Of a stretch of 26,914 nucleotides of DNA, positions 1 through 9,611 are shown piece by piece; within the stretch, counting starts at the first letter, position 1, and the number at the start of each line of letters is the position of its first letter. Origin of the DNA: Gnetum montanum (lineage: Eukaryota > Streptophyta > Gnetopsida > Gnetales > Gnetaceae); the NCBI GenBank assembly GCA_015680685.1, contig MNCI01029692.1, positions 57,200-84,113 of the forward strand. Reading direction: 5' to 3'. The translations under genes and the position numbers were made by a program. The notes under the pieces are model-generated. The model searched no databases. It had not been told where the DNA came from and saw only the letters and a list, made by a program, of their open reading frames with translations.

Positions 1-422
1 ATCATAACATCTTTGTAACTTTCTATTATTTGCATATCCAATGTTGAAGCTGCCTTTGCCAAATCATCTGCTATAAGATTCTCTACTCTGTTTATATGCT
101 CTATTTGGCAATGTTGGAACTAACCTAACATCTTACAAGCAAGTTGCTTATAAGGTCTTAAGAATGAGCTCTTTAATACACAATTACCTTTTACTTGTTC
201 ACATAATAATATTGAGTCTCCTTTTATAGTGATTTCTCTAATCTTTTTGTCTAGAGCTATTCTTATACCAATACATAAAGCTTCATACTTAGCCTTGTTG
301 TTAGTACAAGGGAAAGATAGATGAATTGCTTTGAGAATTTCAGGTGAACAATTCCTTAATATAACTATACCAACTCTTGCACCTTTTGAATTACATGAAC
401 CGTCAAAGTATAGCTCCCATTT
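1..422 (-). pseudogene. Extra (archaeal-type) RNase H placed directly after the protease
   Basis: The domain opens with KWELYFDGSCN, giving the first catalytic Asp at 402-404. The catalytic Glu lies in AKYEAL (282-284), the second Asp in IKGDS (216-218) and the last Asp in LIADDLAK (63-68), so all four positions of the D-E-D-D site are present. The only lesion seen is a TAG at 120-122, after which the same frame continues to the left edge. This class of RNase H is the second, acquired copy known from Tat-lineage elements and degrades RNA in the RNA/DNA hybrid. Here it lies between the protease and the (off-window) reverse transcriptase rather than before integrase. Confidence 0.82.
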
Positions 423-1298
423 ATCCTCATTCTTTGATTGTTCTTTTTCAAAACTATAATTTTCTTGAAGTGTACAAATTTTGTTCTCAACACCTTCTTT
501 TTCAGCCAGTTTACTTCTTCCATTTGAATTAATGGTATCAATCATAAAAGGTTCGCTATAGATGTAGATTTGATTTGGTTCTCCTTTCCAAGGTAACCAC
601 ATGTGAGAATAATCTGTTAATATGTAACCTGAGAAATTCTTGCTCCAACTTCTACTCAATAAGAGACTATGCAAATCTGGTATATTTGCCACTTGAATAG
701 TTACTCTACTTCTGATGCGGGGTTCAAAAGAAATTTCCAATAGAAAATTTGGTAATTGATCCACAATCTTCACTCTACTTTTATCCACTTGAATAATATT
801 TTTATTTGATTTTTCAGGAATCAAACCAAGTTCCTTACATATAGACAATGGCATTATAGTAGATGTAGCTCTGGAATCAATCAAACAATTGTGTAAGTAT
901 TTATCCTTTAATTTTATTATCAAAAGAAAAGGAGGGACTTCCTTATCATATGAGATCTTTAATTTCTCATCATTATTAGACACATAACTTAACTCTGATT
1001 CTCTAACTCTCCTTTTTCCTTTAATGAACTCTAAAGCCTTTCTTTGCTGATCTCCTATTTGAAGCAACTGATAAAAGCTAATATTGGCCTTGACATGTTT
1101 AAGGTCTTTAATTAAATCATACTCTCCATCACCAATAAAGCTTGGTCTCTTTATCCATTTATTAAAAGACTGATTTTGAGTGCTTTTTTCCACTTGATTA
1201 TCTTTACCTTTATTCTTATCTTTTCTATTTGGCTCAAAAGCTTTTCTCTTAGCAAATGGATTAGTAATAACATTTGGGGATCTAGAAGTAGTTAGTAT
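423..1298 (-). pseudogene. Aspartic protease region of element 1
   Basis: The retropepsin active-site loop is seen as LIDSRATSTIMP, with the catalytic Asp codon at 876-878. The family motif is D-S/T-G-A, and here the Gly is Arg, so the enzyme is probably inactive. Downstream, the segment around SWSKNFSGYILTDYSHMWLP matches a conserved stretch that follows the protease in one group of plant Tat-like polyproteins. The frame is continuous with gag except for three TAA codons at 1299-1310. It is open from about 1298 and continues without a break into RNase H. A GTG at 1191-1193 is not a credible start; this is an internal part of a polyprotein that would cleave Gag-Pol. Confidence 0.75.
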
Positions 1299-1307
1299 TT
1301 ATTTTTA

Positions 1308-2313
1308 TTAAAGATTATATCCATTTTCCTCATTATTATTACATTCTTCATCTGAAGACATATCTTCCTTAGAACTTGATAGAGAAGATGTATCACTAGA
1401 TCCATTGCTAGAAGATTTACTTGCATAATGAAAACTAGATAACTCATTATCAAATTCAATATCAAGAAAGTTGGACATAATAAGGTCATTTTCATCCTCA
1501 TCTTCTGCTAACTTAGTGTCTTGATGTTTATGCTTTCTATTTTTCCTTTCTTCCTTGATATTAACTCTTGCCAAAGCTTTTTCAAGTTTCACTATTTTGT
1601 TAGACATATGTCTCATTAATTGTCCTTTTCTAGATTCTACTCTTTCATGTTCTTGCTCTATATTAACATGAGATGGACCTAGTAANCTAAAATCTGTAAT
1701 TGACTCTTTAACTCCTTGCTTAGCTTGTATCAGCCCACAGTATAGTTGTTGTTGATCTAATTGATTACCAAACTAGGCCAAGAAAAGATTCTTCATGTTA
1801 TTCCAACTTGTAATACTATTATTTGGTAAGTTCGAATACCAAATCTGAGCCATATCCTTTAAATTTGATACAAAAAACCTATAAGCTTGATCTCCATGTT
1901 GAATATTTGCATAAGTTAAAGCTAACTCAAACATGTGAATATATTCTTCAGCTAAATAAGCTTTTCTAGGAATGAAAGGCTCAGGCAAATATTTGTAAAC
2001 TACCTTAGAAATATCATTGTAATTTTGAAATCCTAATGGTGTAACTCTTTGCCAAGGATTTGGCATCCTATTCCTTTGGATAGTTGAACTCTTAGACTTT
2101 CTAGATCTTCTCTTATGAATTGATAAACAAAATATAATGGGTGATCTTCTTGATTTTCTAGTTTTCACTCCACTACTTGTTCCTAATTCAAAAACTTTCT
2201 TTTGTTCTTCTTCTGATGAAGAATCAGTCTTAGAAACTAGAATATCTTTTGAAACTATTAAATTTTTCAAGCTATCAATCTTCTTGGTGATGAACTGAAA
2301 ATAGTATTTAATT
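1308..2313 (-). pseudogene. gag: gag-like capsid region of element 1
   Basis: The translation from about 2270 to 1773 contains a typical plant Ty3/gypsy capsid stretch: aromatic and hydrophobic residues, then AQIWYSNLPNNSITSWNNMK, matching the family pattern in which a Trp-containing helix precedes an SI-T-W motif. The frame runs on after a TAG at 1773-1775 (the expected residue there is Gln, so CAG to TAG). It then reads through a coiled-coil-like segment and a Ser/Asp/Glu-rich acidic tail to a TAA at 1308. No CCHC zinc knuckle is visible. The open frame starts at a TTG near 2270 and can be extended upstream to about 2310, so no true start codon can be chosen. Gag would form the virus-like particle of the retrotransposon. 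It is a broken copy. Confidence 0.75.
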
Positions 2314-2391
2314 TCTTAAGCCTTTATAGCAACAAAGAATTGTTGATATGCTAAAATTAGAAGGCTTATGAACTTGAGGCTAAATTTTCAG

Positions 2392-2411
2392 CCCTCCTTC
2401 TAGCACCAAAA
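2392..2411 (-). promoter_or_regulatory. Leader / possible primer-binding motif of element 1
   Basis: On the minus strand the sequence reads TTTTGGTGCTAGAAGGAGGG. The same motif occurs at 13138 (GGTGCTATGAAG) and 18696 (TTGGCACTAGAAAAAGGG), each time at the junction between an LTR-like sequence and an internal region. I infer that it marks the start of the internal region, probably including the tRNA primer-binding site. The tRNA cannot be named with confidence. Confidence 0.5.
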
Positions 2412-3700
2412 GAACTGTTGGCGACTGTTTGGGACGCGACTGCTAACGAGTGTCCTGGAATAGGATTTAGGTGCTTACTGGTCTCTAGAAACACCAAGGC
2501 CCAAATACCTCCAAATAGACTCAGTAGTTAATGTGAGTATGTATGTGTGCTGCTGCAGTGTGCGGTTGTGAAAAAAGAAACGATTGCATTATGTGTAAAC
2601 TACAAATGACTTATCTTAAAGAGATTTAGCCAACTTTGCCAAGTACTGTGAGTTGTTGGGAGTTTCTATTTTGTTCAATTGCCTAGTCTACGTAGTCCTT
2701 ATAATACCTACTTATAACAAATAAAATTTTGCAAAAACATTTGAGCACAACTCCACGAATCTACTTCTAATTTTCTCCAAAGAAAGAAATAGTTCTATAA
2801 GAAAACTAGAAATAGAGCAAGATTTAATGGAAATAGAAAGGAAAGAAAGCATATTTGTGCAAAGATCTCAAATATTTAAACAAGGTAAAATGATACAAGT
2901 AAACACTTTGCAATAAAGCTATCCCTAAATTCAATAACTACGAATTATTCAAACTTCCAAGGCCCAAATAAGCAATTTCTTTAAGACAATCCTACTATGT
3001 TACCGAAAAATTGCTACATAAACTATCACGTACGAGACTCCATTTTGGCTAGATAATGGATGTCAACAATTGCATTCAGCAAAACCTTCAAAAGACTTGA
3101 CAATTTCTGATTGAAATACTACGAAGATTCACTTTAAAAATAAAAGAAGCTATTCTGGTCCCATCAAAATACCAAAGATTTTCTGAACCCTCTTGACTAT
3201 TGAATCATTCAACGGCATGACTACAAGTATAGGGTCTCTTACAAAAATCTCAATAGTGAGTCTTATACATTGCACAATAATAAAATTTACTACTAAAATG
3301 CTCTTAAGGCTTTCGAACACAAGTGCTTCTATGGAAAAATTCTAATAGAAATTTTCAATTATGCAACACGAACAATAAGAGAAATCTAAAAATCCCAAAA
3401 TTACTTGCNGATTTTTAATTTCCCATTGTGTATAAAGCCTTAGTAATTCATTTAGGATAATTAAATTAACGATAGGTCTTTAACAAGGGCTTCATACCAT
3501 TATCATATGTGAGAAATTGCCAAAATTATATTTTGACCACCAGACCATGTGAAATTGAAATTTGATTTCTGTAACTCCAATTTTGCATGTTCGGGTTTTG
3601 TATTTGTCTTTAGCGATGAATAAACTGTAACTCTGATTTATCGGCATTGGCTAAAACATCTCTTGGTTCTGCTGAATCAGTTGTACACCTATCTTATTGT
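2412..3700. other. Non-coding stretch, probably LTR of element 1
   Basis: AT-rich sequence with no convincing open frame and no recognised protein similarity. Its position directly upstream of the leader of element 1 (minus strand) makes it the likely LTR, but I could not find clear TG...CA termini or a convincing TATA box. It contains one ambiguous base at 3409. Confidence 0.35.
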
Positions 3701-3704
3701 GCCT

Positions 3705-4205
3705 TCATGTCTCTGTTGCCCCATTCAATGGATTGGTATGATGATAACAAATGCGTCGGCGTTGAGCACTGCTATTGTTTTTGATAAGGTTATTTGCAGG
3801 TTCACCATTGCAAAGTCTTCTTTGGAAGCAGTTTGCTAACTTCGTACATATCCCTGCATTTGGAATGCATTTTAATAGAAGCGATTCTAATAACGGTATC
3901 TGCATCAAAACCTTTTCAAAAATCATTTGGTGATAACTAAAATTTGTTACCCCCTTTCGAATCTGCATGTTAGGAAGCTGTTCAAGCAATGAGAAGGAAC
4001 CAAAACGTAGCAACCAAAATGTATTCCCGCGTGTTGCCGATGAAATTCGTGAAACAACATAGAGGCCAGTAGGGTTTGATGGTGTGATGATGACGTAATC
4101 ACTCCTTAGCTGCACATTGCAGACTATCGTGTAGAACAAGAGCTCGCTGATGCAGCGGTAGTGCTGGAGAAGGGGGTAGTTTAATTTGATGAAGATGCCC
4201 TGAGA
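3705..4205 (-). pseudogene. Unrecognised open frame next to captured gene fragments
   Basis: A frame of about 165 codons is open on the minus strand from 4205 to 3705. There is no ATG at its start; the nearest alternative is a TTG at 4137-4139. The translation (for example RSDYVIITPSNPTGLYVVSR) is not one I recognise, and no motif stands out. It lies beside three recognisable gene fragments and keeps more CpG than the flanking retroelements, so it may be another captured piece of a cellular gene. It may equally be chance. Confidence 0.25.
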
Positions 4206-4306
4206 TTATCAATAAAATATGGTAATGAGACTGGGGTTTCAATGAAACGTGACTCTATTTCTATGTGTGGATGAGGGTTTTGATTTTTCTCATCTCTCAC
4301 TGCTAC

Positions 4307-4426
4307 ATTCATGGCAAAGGGGGTTTCGTCACCCAGGGACTTGGCCATGCCCATGGCGATGGAAGTTTTCCCGATGCCTGGCTACGCCGCGATAAGCACT
4401 GAATGACCGGAAATTTTTTCACTGCT
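4307..4426 (-). pseudogene. RuvB-like ATPase (RUVBL2/TIP49b-like) P-loop fragment
   Basis: Forty codons in one frame read through the Walker A region of a RuvB-like AAA+ ATPase: a VLIA strand, PGIGKTSIAMGMAKSLG, then ETPFAM. Eukaryotic RUVBL2 proteins carry nearly the same string around their GxxGxGKT nucleotide-binding loop, and act as hexameric DNA helicase-like ATPases in chromatin remodelling complexes. The frame has a TAG where the family has Gln just before the P-loop, and similarity stops abruptly after the Asn at 4307. Only about 40 of roughly 470 residues are present. It is a gene scrap, not a gene. Six bases away, on the other strand, a PPR fragment begins. Confidence 0.7.
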
Positions 4427-4431
4427 ACTAC

Positions 4432-4590
4432 CCTGGTAAAAATGTGATTGTCTAAAGTGCCACGATTGGGAATGGATTGGAAGCTCTACAAATTTTTGGA
4501 CACTTCAAAAAATCAGGGATTCAACCCAATCAGATTACTTTCATTCATGTTCTGTTTGCTTGCAGTCACGCAGGATTTGTCCACGAATGA
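4432..4590 (+). pseudogene. Pentatricopeptide repeat (PPR) protein fragment
   Basis: The translation begins PGKNVIV, has one stop where Trp is usual (V-W-S-A-M-I-G), then reads SATIGNGLEALQIFGHFKKS and GIQPNQITFIHVLFACSHAG before a TGA at 4588-4590. This is the canonical plant PPR unit: G...EAL.LF..M...G..PN..TF..VL.ACSHAG. Such proteins bind organelle RNAs for editing, splicing or stability. About one and a half repeats remain out of the usual ten or more. It is a truncated fragment flanked by two unrelated gene fragments on the opposite strand. Confidence 0.8.
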
Positions 4591-4605
4591 TTAATTTTTC
4601 AATAT

Positions 4606-4842
4606 TCAGAGAGAGACTTTAGAATAGTTGACGTTGCCTTGAAATTTGTTAAATGATAAATTTAAAACCTAAAGAAAAGTAATGTTTGACAAAGACTCTG
4701 GAATAGGACCTGTAATCTTGTTATGAGAAAGACCCATGTTCTTCAGCTGTGTAAGCTTGTTGCCCAAGGATTTTAACCGGTTCCCATCAAAATTGTTGAA
4801 GGAAAGATTAACATTGACCACATTTAGCTATTTAACAACATG
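4606..4842 (-). pseudogene. Leucine-rich-repeat (receptor-like) protein fragment
   Basis: Seventy-nine codons on the minus strand show plant extracellular LRRs: VNLSFNNFDGNRLKSLG, then LTQLKNMGLSHNKITGPIPE, then VLNLSFNKFQGNVN, ending in TGA at 4606-4608. The spacing fits the plant consensus LxxLxxLxLSxNxLxGxIP. Two internal TAGs, one near the start and one before VLNLSFNKF, fall where Gln would be expected. In receptor-like kinases and receptor-like proteins this stretch is ectodomain. No kinase or transmembrane part follows. It is a captured fragment. Confidence 0.78.
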
Positions 4843-4849
4843 AATTACA

Positions 4850-5680
4850 ATGTTCTTGTTTAATCAGTGCAGGAATAATTTTACCTTGCGTCACCGAACT
4901 CCTGAATTTGTGTTGCTGCAGAGATATGCTTGTCTGAAATAAAAAGGATATAAAACCAATTTTACTTGAGATGATCTTTGATTTGCTACATATTCATATC
5001 ATATAAATGATACATATAAAAATTGGACTTTCTCCATAATCTTGCTAGACTTTGGTTCTATAAAGCCCAGTGTATCATAATATATTTATATATCTATATT
5101 GCTGCCTTGTAAAATGCACTACTCAGAGATTCATAAGCTTACTATATGAATGGTGCTCCTATATATTTCTTCCTTAAATTAAAAGAATGTTGTTGTTAAC
5201 TTATTCTTTTCCTTTCAAACTGAAATTTTTGCCACTTCTCCAAAAACTCTTAACCAATTTAATCCTACCAACCTGCTCCATGAAATGGCCAAATGTACCA
5301 ACACTTAGCAAGTCCTCGGTGCTTACGTTCACCTTTAGGTGCCATTGCTTCACTAGCAAATGCTATCAGTTGCTACGCTACATTGTTTTGCTTTCTCTTG
5401 GCAAAATTGCGCTATGCTCTAGATGTGGGCTTTGTGGCGCTCTGACAATGAAAATGACAAGTTTACCAAGGGTAAACCCCTATTTATAGCCAACGTAGTG
5501 AAAAGAACTTGCCATTTTCACATCCCAAGTAATATGGGATGCCCCATATAGCATAATACTTCCGTGTCATAAACTTGTGATAGCATAGCATTCTTATTTG
5601 CAAATACTTGGGCCCAACCAAAAATTTCATCCCACCTTAAATTAGCAACCTATCTGTATGAAACCTATGCACCATAGCCT
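4850..5680. other. AT-rich stretch without recognised genes
   Basis: A plus-strand frame at 5187-5489 is open but its translation is low in information and matches nothing I know. The stretch holds a minus-strand TATA box at 5480-5489 and two short perfect hairpins (5461-5477 and 5532-5549). It could be a solo LTR or LTR remnant on the minus strand, but I could not define its ends. Confidence 0.3.
5461..5489 (-). promoter_or_regulatory. TATA box with adjoining hairpin
   Basis: The minus strand reads CTATAAATAGGGG (box at 5480-5489), a very good plant TATA context. It is followed immediately downstream by a perfect inverted repeat (GTTTACC, 3-nt loop, GGTAAAC at 5461-5477). No intact gene lies downstream on the minus strand, so a relic LTR promoter is the most likely reading. 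Confidence 0.4.
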
Positions 5681-6011
5681 GCAAAGATCTTAAACTAGTG
5701 ACATTTCACAAAGCCTACTCGTCAGCGGTCTACAAAGACCTTAAACTAGTAACCTCTACAACACAAACCTGTTAACAATTCACAAAGACCTTAAACTAGT
5801 AACCTTATCCACCAACTTGTTAATGGTCCACAAAGACCTTAAACTAGTATCTTTACTTTTACAACCTGTTAATGATCCACAAAGACCTTAAACTACTAGC
5901 CTTAGTTTTTGAACTCCATCTGTTAATGGTCTGCCATGACCTTAAACTAGTAGAGTTAATATCTCTTGCATGTTCGAACCCACTCATGATCTGCTAATAC
6001 CTTAAACTAGT
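5681..6011 (+). repeat. Tandem array A: about 50-bp monomers with core CCTTAAACTAG
   Basis: Seven copies of the core TTAAACTA(G) start at 5690, 5741, 5791, 5839, 5888, 5942 and 6002, so the spacing is 48-60 bp. Copies share a longer block, roughly TTAATGGTCCACAAAGACC before the core and GTAACC after it. The same core, with other monomer lengths, recurs at 9612-9882 and 22740-22970. The array lies directly upstream of the pol region of element B. Confidence 0.9.
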
Positions 6012-6138
6012 AACTTGCAAACTTGGCCAAATATTTGACGATCATTGGATGTTTCATTATTTCTTTGCAAGTATTCATTATTATGCACTATATCTACAAA
6101 CAGGTATCACTTGACCGAGCTTCTCTTATTGTGGAAGG

Positions 6139-7440
6139 TTGAACAAGATGGCCATGCAACATGATCTAAACTCACTTTTAATCTTGATAGGCCCTCATGG
6201 AAAGCTTGTAAGATATCCAAACTTAAAGTTGATAGATTGGGATTCATCTATTGATAACATTGTAGTGTCCTTGGAAACATCCCTATATTGGCCTGAACAT
6301 TTGGTCCAAGCCTTAGACTTAGAGGCTAGGGATGTGACTGAGGATCTTCTTATCGAAGAACTGGTAATGAAATCTAGGGAAGAAATAAAAAAACTAAAAC
6401 TAAGTTCCCTCCTATATCAACAAATGCAAAAAGATGTATCGAGAGTCTTTCAAGACAACATCAAAGTATTTGCATGGTCCTACAATGACATGTTGGGCTT
6501 AGACCTACGACTAATACAACATAACATTGTATTGGACCTAATTTTATTGGACCCACGTGTCAAACTAGTTAAAAAAAGCTTGAAAAATTAAACCAAAAAT
6601 CGCACTAGCCATACATGATGAAATCACTAAGCTATACCAAGTAGGCTTCATTCGTGTGGTCGATTACTCAGAATGGGTGTCAAACATTGTTGTAGTCTCT
6701 AAGAAAATAGGAGGGATATGAATATGTATATAATTATGAGATTTGAACAAGGCAATGATTAAATATAACTTCCCACTTCCAAGTATTGATCAACTTATCA
6801 ACACTACGGCTGGTCATGCTTTACTATCCTTCATGGATGGGTTCTTGGGTTACAATCAAATTCGCATAAATCTAGAGCATCAATTGACAACTATGTTTAT
6901 GACCCCTTAGGGAGCATTTTTTTACACTATGATGCCCTTTGATTTAAAGAATTTTTAAGCAACCTATCAACAAGTCATAACCTACATATTCAATGACTAC
7001 CTCCTAAAGAGACTAAATGATTACATGAATCACATAGCTCTCAAGTCTAATATAGCTATTGATCATCCCACTGATCTAGATGTAGTCTTAAAGCATTGTC
7101 ATTGGCATGACTTACATCTTAATCCAAAGAAGTGTGTTTTTAGCATAAAAACTAGACACATGCTAGGGTTTGTGGTATCGAAGGCTAGAATACAAGTGGA
7201 CCGTAACAAAGTTAAGGCCATCGTTAACCTAGCACCCCCTACTAACATTAAAGAATTGCATTGGTTGCAAGGTAGAATACAATTCATCACTAGTTTTATA
7301 GCAAGGTTGACTAACAAGTTACATCCCATGCAACACTTACTAAAGAAGGGGGTTAACTTTGAGTGGACAACACAGTGCCAACAAGCCTTCGATGACCTAA
7401 AGAAAGAGCTTTTACACCTTCCAACTATTTACCCACCACA
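6139..7440 (+). pseudogene. Reverse transcriptase region of element B
   Basis: A pre-RT stretch with IKVFAWSYNDMLGLD leads into RT. Block 1 is DYSEWVSNIVVVSKK, then FPLPSIDQL and TAGHALLSFMDGFLGYNQI, which carries the first catalytic Asp. The catalytic box, normally YVDD, reads YMNH (7022-7033), so both catalytic Asp are lost. The thumb follows with LNPKKCVF, MLGFVVS and the connection residues. The frame changes after about 6591 (codon phase at 6576) and again before 6780, and stops replace Trp (TGG to TAG, in TPWGAF) and Gln. The ATG at 7025 is simply the Met of YMNH and not a gene start. It once copied element RNA into DNA; this copy cannot. Confidence 0.88.
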
Positions 7441-7690
7441 AAGGGATAAGCCTTTATACATCTACCTTGCCATCTCAGACACATCTATTGCAACACTATT
7501 ATGCCAAAAAAGAGAAGATGGCTTTGAAACCCCAGTCTATTACTCTAGTCATGCATTAATTGCATACGAAGCCAAATACAATGAAGTGGAAAGGAATTGT
7601 CTCTCCCTAGTGTTCACACTGAAAAAGTGGAGACACTACCTATTCCATAGCCAAGTGAACATTATATGTAAAAGCAATGTACTTTAGGCT
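7441..7690 (+). pseudogene. RNase H (ancestral Ty3/gypsy copy) of element B
   Basis: The segment PLYIYLAISDTSIATLLCQ, followed by TPVYYSSHAL, AKYNEVERNCLSLVFTLKKW and RHYLFHSQVNIICKSNV, is the usual Tat-type RNase H that follows the RT connection domain. In Tat elements this copy is often catalytically degenerate, which fits the non-canonical active-site residues here. It is open in the same frame as the RT thumb from 7025 and ends at a TAG at 7685-7687. Confidence 0.8.
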
Positions 7691-7859
7691 ATCACGAACA
7701 ACCTATATGAAAGTAGCAATAAATCCCAATGGAAAGAAATAATAGTGGAATTCAATTTACACTATGTATCCCAATCATCACCCGTTGATGATCAAGAAAT
7801 CATAGAATCTAAATTTCCTAATGAACATGTTAGTAGTGTCAACCTTGTACCATTGCATT

Positions 7860-8240
7860 TTTAGGCCACTTTTCATTTCTACGGCACCTCAACCACGCGA
7901 GGTGGTAGTGTTACCACTGTAATTACATTCCCCTCAGGGGACAAGGAACCTTTTTCTTACTACTTCATGTTCCTTTCTACAAACAATGTAGCTAGGTATG
8001 AAGGACTCCTTAAGGGCCTCTTAGTACCCTAGCAATTAAAAATCTGACATTTGGCAGTCCGAGGTAACTCTCAACTTGTTGTCAATCAAATCACTGAAGT
8101 CTACACCTAGCAAGGTTCACACTTACAACCTTACTGTGATTTGGCCAAAAACTTGTTGCAACAGTTCATCACGACAGACATCCAGCATGTGCCACACAGC
8201 GAGAACACCGTAGCTAATGCCTTATCTATGCTAGTGTTAA
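7860..8240 (+). pseudogene. Extra (archaeal-type) RNase H of element B, active site lost
   Basis: The domain is recognisable from FHFYGTSTTRGGS (family YFDGSS), STNNVARYEGLLKGL, LAVRGNSQLVVNQI (family GDSELVV..I) and IQHVPHSENTVANALS (family E-N-x-x-A-D-A-L-A). Of the D-E-D-D site only the Glu survives; the Asp codons have been replaced, one clearly by Asn. At least two stops fall at Gln-type positions. Its place between RNase H and integrase is the standard Tat order and contrasts with element 1, where it lies right after the protease. Confidence 0.82.
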
Positions 8241-9591
8241 ACAAGTCACCACACCTATTCATAACTCTACCTACTTCGATAACAAAGTTCACAGACCCTA
8301 TCATCCAACCAGTACACGTTGCCTCTGTAAGTGCTACCAACACCCAAGAGTGGCATGCTAACGTCAAAGCCTACCTACAACATGGTGAACCCCCACATGG
8401 TTTGACATCCACCCAAAGGGATGAAATCCAAAAGCGAGCATGGTAGTATGTCCTTGTAGGAGATAATACCTTATGTAAATACTCCTTTGATGGAATACTG
8501 TTAACTTGTGTTGGTGGAGAGGAGGCACAAAAAATTGTTAGCGAAGTCCATAAAGGGCTATGTGGAGGACACATAGCTCCCAGGGCTATGGCAGCTAAGA
8601 TTAGATGCTTAGGGTATTATTGGCCTTGCATGAAATGAGATTGTTTTGCTAAAGTCAAAATGTGTGACATGTGCCAACATCATGAAAATCTTATACACGT
8701 GTCACCTACTGAGTTGCACCATACATAGATCACATGGCCATTCCAATGATGGGGACTAATATGATAGGACCCATAACACCTAAGTCTTCCATAGGACATA
8801 ACTTCATCATTACTACCACTGAGTACTTTACAAAGTGGGTAGAGTCTATCCCCCTTAGAAAAACTACATCTCAATAGGTTTTCCACTTCATCTTAGACAA
8901 CATCATAACAAGGTTTGGTCTTCCCATGACTATTGTAATGGAAAATGGGCCACAGTTTAGTAGTGTGGAAATGAGAACATTTTGTAGCAACCTTGGCATT
9001 AAGTAATCTTTTTTGTCACCATATTACCCATAGGCTAATGGTCAAGCAGAGGCTACAAACAAGAGCATCATCAACTTGTTTGAAATAATGCTTAGCAACA
9101 TCAATAGCTGATGGCATGAGCAAATCCTCTATGTGCTCTGGGCCTACCATACAATGTGTAGGATGGCTATAGGTAAGATCCCCTATAGCCTAGTTTATGG
9201 ATCTGAAGTAGTGTTACCTCTTGAATTGTAGGTACCATCACTATGGATGATCCTTTCAAGTGTCGTGAATGAAGCCTAGAATAATGAGTCAAGGATCATT
9301 GATCTTGACTCCCTAGAGAAAGAGCATGCACTAACACTAGGTCATATCAAATGGTATTAGGACAAGCAGCGACAAAAGAATCATGCAGACCTACATTAAT
9401 GGCCAATTAAAAAGTGGGACCTAGTCCTCAAAGCTATGCATGAACATGTAGACAAGTTTTCGACGAATTGGGAAGGTCCATTCATAGTCACAAAAGCCTA
9501 CGTGAATAGAGCCTTGAAGCTAGAAGATGTGAATGGCAGAGAATTTGCAAATCCTATGAAACACTTATACTTGAAGCTATACTATGTCTAA
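8241..9591 (+). pseudogene. Integrase of element B, catalytic triad altered
   Basis: The N-terminal HHCC zinc finger is visible as VHKGLCGGH (about 8545) and CDMCQHH (about 8665). In the catalytic core, the first Asp is replaced by Asn in the block TNMIGPITPKS (8758-8760), the second by Glu in VMENGPQFSS (8941-8943), and the Glu survives in NGQAEATNKS (9049-9051). The C-terminal part has the usual YVLWAYHT, WEGPFIVTKAY and LKLEDVNG stretches and ends at a TAA at 9589-9591. Many Gln codons are stops, for example YYP-stop-ANGQAE. Integrase inserts element cDNA into the host genome; this copy is dead. Confidence 0.88.
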
Positions 9592-9611
9592 TGAAGAAGC
9601 AAGGTACGAAT

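Larger units (their letters stand above)
1..2411 (-). mobile_element. Element 1: 5' half of a Tat-type Ty3/gypsy retrotransposon
   Basis: On the minus strand the order is a leader motif (2392-2411), gag, an aspartic protease and an RNase H of the extra (archaeal-type) class; the reverse transcriptase would lie beyond the left edge. Gag, protease and RNase H share one frame from about 2310 down to position 1. It is broken only by a TAG at 1773-1775, a cluster of TAA codons at 1299-1310, a TAG at 120-122, and an upstream TAA just before the gag N-terminus. It is the best-preserved coding copy in the window. The family call rests on gag, protease and RNase H motifs recognised by eye. An ambiguous base sits at 1686. 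Confidence 0.85.

Noticed and set aside
4885-4933. 49-bp exon-like piece on the minus strand (TTTATTTCAG acceptor, GTAAAA donor), possible part of the captured LRR or another gene
   Set aside because: It is too short to identify. The translation has no recognisable domain, and such site pairs occur by chance in AT-rich DNA.
5681-6011. Regularly spaced repeats as a CRISPR array
   Set aside because: The repeats are degenerate, the period varies from 48 to 60 bp, the inter-core sequence is itself repeated, and the context is a plant retroelement.
7025-7027. ATG as the start of a 220-residue protein
   Set aside because: This Met lies inside the former YVDD box (YMNH) of the reverse transcriptase; the coding region runs through it from upstream.
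8131-8886. Minus-strand open frames over the integrase region (8131-8367, 8371-8574, 8680-8886)
   Set aside because: They lie opposite clear integrase coding sequence and carry no motifs.
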